A stretch of DNA of 64,000 nucleotides, from the NCBI GenBank assembly GCA_015272325.1, contig JACYLU010000011.1:246518-310517 (forward strand), read 5' to 3'. The notes under the pieces were generated by a model. That model was given only the letters and a program-made list of their open reading frames with translations, ran no database searches and had not been told where the DNA came from. The translations under genes were made by a program, and so were the position numbers. This document shows positions 61,876 to 64,000 of the stretch, one piece after another. The stretch is from Synechococcales cyanobacterium C42_A2020_086. GTDB taxonomy: Bacteria > Cyanobacteriota > Cyanobacteriia > Elainellales > Elainellaceae. The stretch's first letter is position 1; the number at the start of each line of letters is the position of its first letter.

Positions 61876-62088
61876 ATGTACTCCATTCTCGGCGAAACAT
61901 CTGTCGCCTCCCTAGCTAATTATATGAATTCTGTTCATAGAACGGATGAGCATGATTGGTGGAATTTTGTATCTAAAGTTACTAAATTGGAGCAGAGAAG
62001 ATTAAGAGAAATGAAGCGGCTCGGAAGAGCATCGGTCACTTGTCCTGCTGCCACTCCCCAGACTCAACAGCAGTCGATCCCTGAGTAG
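61876..62088 (+). CDS. Possible small protein of unknown function
   Basis: The 70-codon frame (MYSILGETSVASLANYMNSV, then HRTDEHDWWNFVSKVTKLEQ, then RRLREMKRLGRASV) has an acidic-then-basic helical composition that could be a small DNA- or protein-binding peptide. An internal ATG at 61924 is an alternative start. There is no Shine-Dalgarno at either position, so I give a low confidence. It is divergent from the LysR gene, as targets of LysR proteins often are. Confidence 0.3.
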   Translation: MYSILGETSVASLANYMNSVHRTDEHDWWNFVSKVTKLEQRRLREMKRLGRASVTCPAATPQTQQQSIPE

Positions 62089-62134
62089 CAGTGATCGAGT
62101 GTCTCTCAACTGAGCCTGTCTAGGAGGAAAAGCG

Positions 62135-62464
62135 ATGACAATGCATCACCCTGCCATTCACTACAGTAATCCTAACCCTGTCTCTGGTCGGTCAACCCAA
62201 AGCGACAGAACCGTGAGCCATCTGCAACCCCTAGTGGACTATTGGGGCAGCTCTACAGCAGCACAGCCCGTCTGGTTCCTAGCTTGGTTGGGGTACCTGT
62301 GGAAAGCTTTGCTCAGCGTTGATCGCGATCCGCAGATTCAGAAACGACAGAATCGCCACGGCGAACTGCGCTGGCACGTTTATGATCCAACTACTGGCCG
62401 GCGGCATGTCTTCGCCGAACCAGAAGACCTGTATGAATGGCTAGAGCGCCGCTATTACGAATAA
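62135..62464 (+). CDS. Small W-x-VYDP-family protein, paralogue of the 62751 gene
   Basis: The 109-residue protein starts after AGGAGG at the ATG 62135. A variable, Ser/Pro-rich N-terminal half and a hydrophobic segment (WFLAWLGYLWKALLSV) precede a 43-residue C-terminal block, QIQKRQNRHGELRWHVYDPT then TGRRHVFAEPEDLYEWLERR and YYE. The same block recurs in the gene 287 bp downstream. I recall small cyanobacterial proteins of this kind but no function. The Trp/Tyr-rich composition suggests a compact interaction module. Confidence 0.8.
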   Translation: MTMHHPAIHYSNPNPVSGRSTQSDRTVSHLQPLVDYWGSSTAAQPVWFLAWLGYLWKALLSVDRDPQIQKRQNRHGELRWHVYDPTTGRRHVFAEPEDLYEWLERRYYE

Positions 62465-62750
62465 CTCGCTGTTTTGGAAAACCTGCTGAAGTTATTTAGA
62501 AGCCATTTAGTGCTTTTAGTGTATGCCATGAAGACATTCTATGAATTTGTTTCATGGATAGGTTGCATGATTGTTTTTGATCAAGCTTGAGCCACCACCT
62601 ATTCTATAAGTTAGGAGGATGTAAAAGAGAGGCAAGTGAGCAAAGGTTAAATGGTGAATTGAATCATAGATTTATTCTAGCTTCACCTAAACTCGCGATT
62701 TCTCAAGCGCAGTGAACAGCAAAGAATCTTAGCATTAGGAGGAAGCTATC

Positions 62751-63035
62751 ATGAAAGCGAACACGAGCTATCTGAATCATTATTCTGTATCTGCTCCAGA
62801 ATCTACCCAACCTGTCAAGGGTAGAGAACAATCAGCGTTTGCAGAAATCCTATCGAGGATAGCTGAACGCTTGGCATCTGCTTTCTTGAGCAGTTCGGAG
62901 CTGAGAATTCAGCAGATTCGCAGCCGTACAGGGGAAGTTCAGTGGGAAGTGTATGATCCGATGACTGAGCAAGTCCATGTTTTCGCCTCTGAGGCAGAGG
63001 TCCGCTGCTGGATTGAACAGCGATATTATCAGTAA
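62751..63035 (+). CDS. Small W-x-VYDP-family protein, paralogue of the 62135 gene
   Basis: The 94-residue protein starts after AGGAGG nine bases before ATG 62751. Its C-terminal 43 residues (RIQQIRSRTGEVQWEVYDPM, then TEQVHVFASEAEVRCWIEQR and YYQ) align without gaps to those of the upstream gene, including the G-E-x-x-W-x-VYDP-x-T core and the terminal RYY. The N-terminal half is unrelated in sequence. Shared strong ribosome-binding sites imply both are expressed well; they have separate leaders. Confidence 0.8.
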   Translation: MKANTSYLNHYSVSAPESTQPVKGREQSAFAEILSRIAERLASAFLSSSELRIQQIRSRTGEVQWEVYDPMTEQVHVFASEAEVRCWIEQRYYQ

Positions 63036-63168
63036 GCCGAAGCCGGTATGGAGGTAATCCCTTCTGTGCCGGCTCGTGTTGCTTACAGTGCCCATCGGCA
63101 TTTATTCTGAATCATTTTTGAATCATTCATTTGCAGTGGTTTAAGCTCAGTTGATCGATTAGCCGCCT

Positions 63169-63909
63169 TCATACCGCTTTCATGCCTTTGCCAATGTACA
63201 TAACTGAGGTATCTTCGCTGATAGAGCCACAAAATTGCCCGGTGCGTTTGTAGTAGCGGTAGGTCGTAATGTAATCGGCTAGCGATTCACCAAATAAACT
63301 AAAGCCTTTAATTTCTGTTTCCTGAAAATTCAAACTTTTCATTTGTGCTGTGAGTTCCTTAGGTGTAATAAATTGCTTCCAGTTATGAATTCCTTGAGGA
63401 ATCTCCCGTAATATATTTTCTAGCAACCAAATCATCACCAATTTTGACTTCAACGTACGATTGATGGTGTCGAAGCAAAAGTAACCCCCAGGCTTGAGGA
63501 CCCGATGAATTTCCTGTAGGGTTTGCTGCCAATTGGCGACATGTTCCAGAACATCCACACAGACCACTACATCGAACTGGGCATCAGCGTAGGGTAACTG
63601 CTCAGCCACACCCTGTTGGTAATCCACCGCAAGCTGCTGACTGGCGGCATGGGCCTTGGCGGCGTTAATACAGGCTTGCGATTGATCAATTCCCCACACT
63701 TGGGCACCTCGCTGAGCCAGAAACTCGCAGGTATAGCCACCGCCACAGCCAAGATCGAGTACCTGCCGATCGCGCCAATCGGAAATGTAGCGATCGAAGT
63801 AGGCAAACCGCAGAGGATTGAGATGATTCAGCGCATAGATTTTGGCGGTTCTGTTCCACCAGTCTGGGGCAACAGCATCATAGAACAGCAAATCATTGCG
63901 GTATCTCAT
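63169..63909 (-). CDS. UbiG-like SAM-dependent methyltransferase
   Basis: From ATG 63909 (MRYRNDLLFYDAVAPDWWNR) the protein has 246 residues, with motif I VLDLGCGGGYTCEFLAQRG, motif post-I VWGIDQSQACINAA and DVVVCVDVLEHVANWQQTLQ as in UbiG/3-demethylubiquinol methyltransferases. The C-terminal part (ITPKELTAQMKSLNFQETEI) also fits UbiG. Cyanobacteria make plastoquinone rather than ubiquinone, so the substrate is probably another quinone or aromatic compound. The frame is open to 63999, near the edge, so a longer protein cannot be excluded. Confidence 0.78.
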   Translation of the reverse strand: MRYRNDLLFYDAVAPDWWNRTAKIYALNHLNPLRFAYFDRYISDWRDRQVLDLGCGGGYTCEFLAQRGAQVWGIDQSQACINAAKAHAASQQLAVDYQQGVAEQLPYADAQFDVVVCVDVLEHVANWQQTLQEIHRVLKPGGYFCFDTINRTLKSKLVMIWLLENILREIPQGIHNWKQFITPKELTAQMKSLNFQETEIKGFSLFGESLADYITTYRYYKRTGQFCGSISEDTSVMYIGKGMKAV

Positions 63910-64000
63910 GGATAAAGCGCAAAAATGAAAATTTCGATATTCAGTCGGCGTTGTTGCATGAATGAAAAAGGGACCGCAGGTTGGACTTAACGGAGCCATC

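Noticed and set aside
1..64000. Mobile elements, prophage or CRISPR arrays
   Set aside because: No transposase, integrase, phage structural gene, cas gene or evenly spaced repeat-spacer array was seen; the tandem repeats have no unique spacers.

Overview
The window looks like chromosome from a cyanobacterium, probably a Leptolyngbya-like filamentous lineage. It carries psaK, homogentisate phytyltransferase with a tocopherol-type methyltransferase, a cmp/nrt-type anion ABC transporter, a PatA-type response regulator, the cyanobacterial radical-SAM/PDZ family (TIGR03279), and an exosortase next to two proteins with a cyanobacterial PxPA...LPG sorting tail. There are no rRNA, tRNA or CRISPR loci and no recognisable transposase. 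All calls come from reading the sequence and from recalled family signatures; no search was run.

Layout. (1) 1-5.4 kb: a minus-strand run cobA, hemD, coaE, a DUF2232 membrane protein and an edge-truncated secreted protein, preceded by hpt. (2) 5.4-10.4 kb: a tocopherol-type methyltransferase, the two-part K+ uptake system ktrB/ktrA, anmK and a small cyanobacterial protein. (3) 10.4-12.3 kb: an MDR oxidoreductase divergent from a TetR regulator, with a 17-bp palindromic operator between them. (4) 12.4-26.4 kb: a 14-kb minus-strand sulfated exopolysaccharide cluster with a Wzy-like polymerase, four GT4 and two GT2 glycosyltransferases, a Wzx-type flippase and four sulfotransferases of different types. 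(5) 27.3-30.7 kb: exosortase, HpsJ-like partner and two candidate substrate proteins. (6) 31.4-33.8 kb: ExbB/ExbD and a soluble histidine kinase. (7) 33.9-43.3 kb: a minus-strand chemotaxis-like operon (PatA-type regulator, CheY, CheW, MCP, a free-standing sensory protein, CheA hybrid) of the kind that steers type IV pilus motility. (8) 43.3-45.4 kb: 2 kb without a gene, holding repeats and a perfect NtcA-type site. (9) 45.4-50.9 kb: cmpABCD (bicarbonate, by key residues), closed by a strong terminator. (10) 51-54 kb: a sugar aminotransferase and a glycosyltransferase, divergent around three inverted repeats. (11) 54-64 kb: a beta-propeller protein, TIGR03279, an NTF2-like protein, a site-2 protease with CBS domains, psaK, trpF, a LysR regulator, two small paralogous proteins and a UbiG-like methyltransferase.

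How it fits together. Blocks 4, 5 and 10 all concern the cell surface: making, sulfating, polymerising and exporting a polysaccharide, and sorting secreted proteins to the envelope. Block 7 would control motility, which in filamentous cyanobacteria depends on secreted polysaccharide. The sulfated-polysaccharide cluster beside an exosortase unit is the most likely distinctive system here. No priming sugar transferase, Wza or Wzc gene is in the window, so the pathway must be completed elsewhere.

A second feature is that intergenic spacers are peppered with short local tandem duplications (6-21 bp units, 2-4 copies). Each has a different sequence and often abuts a stop codon or lies in a promoter region.
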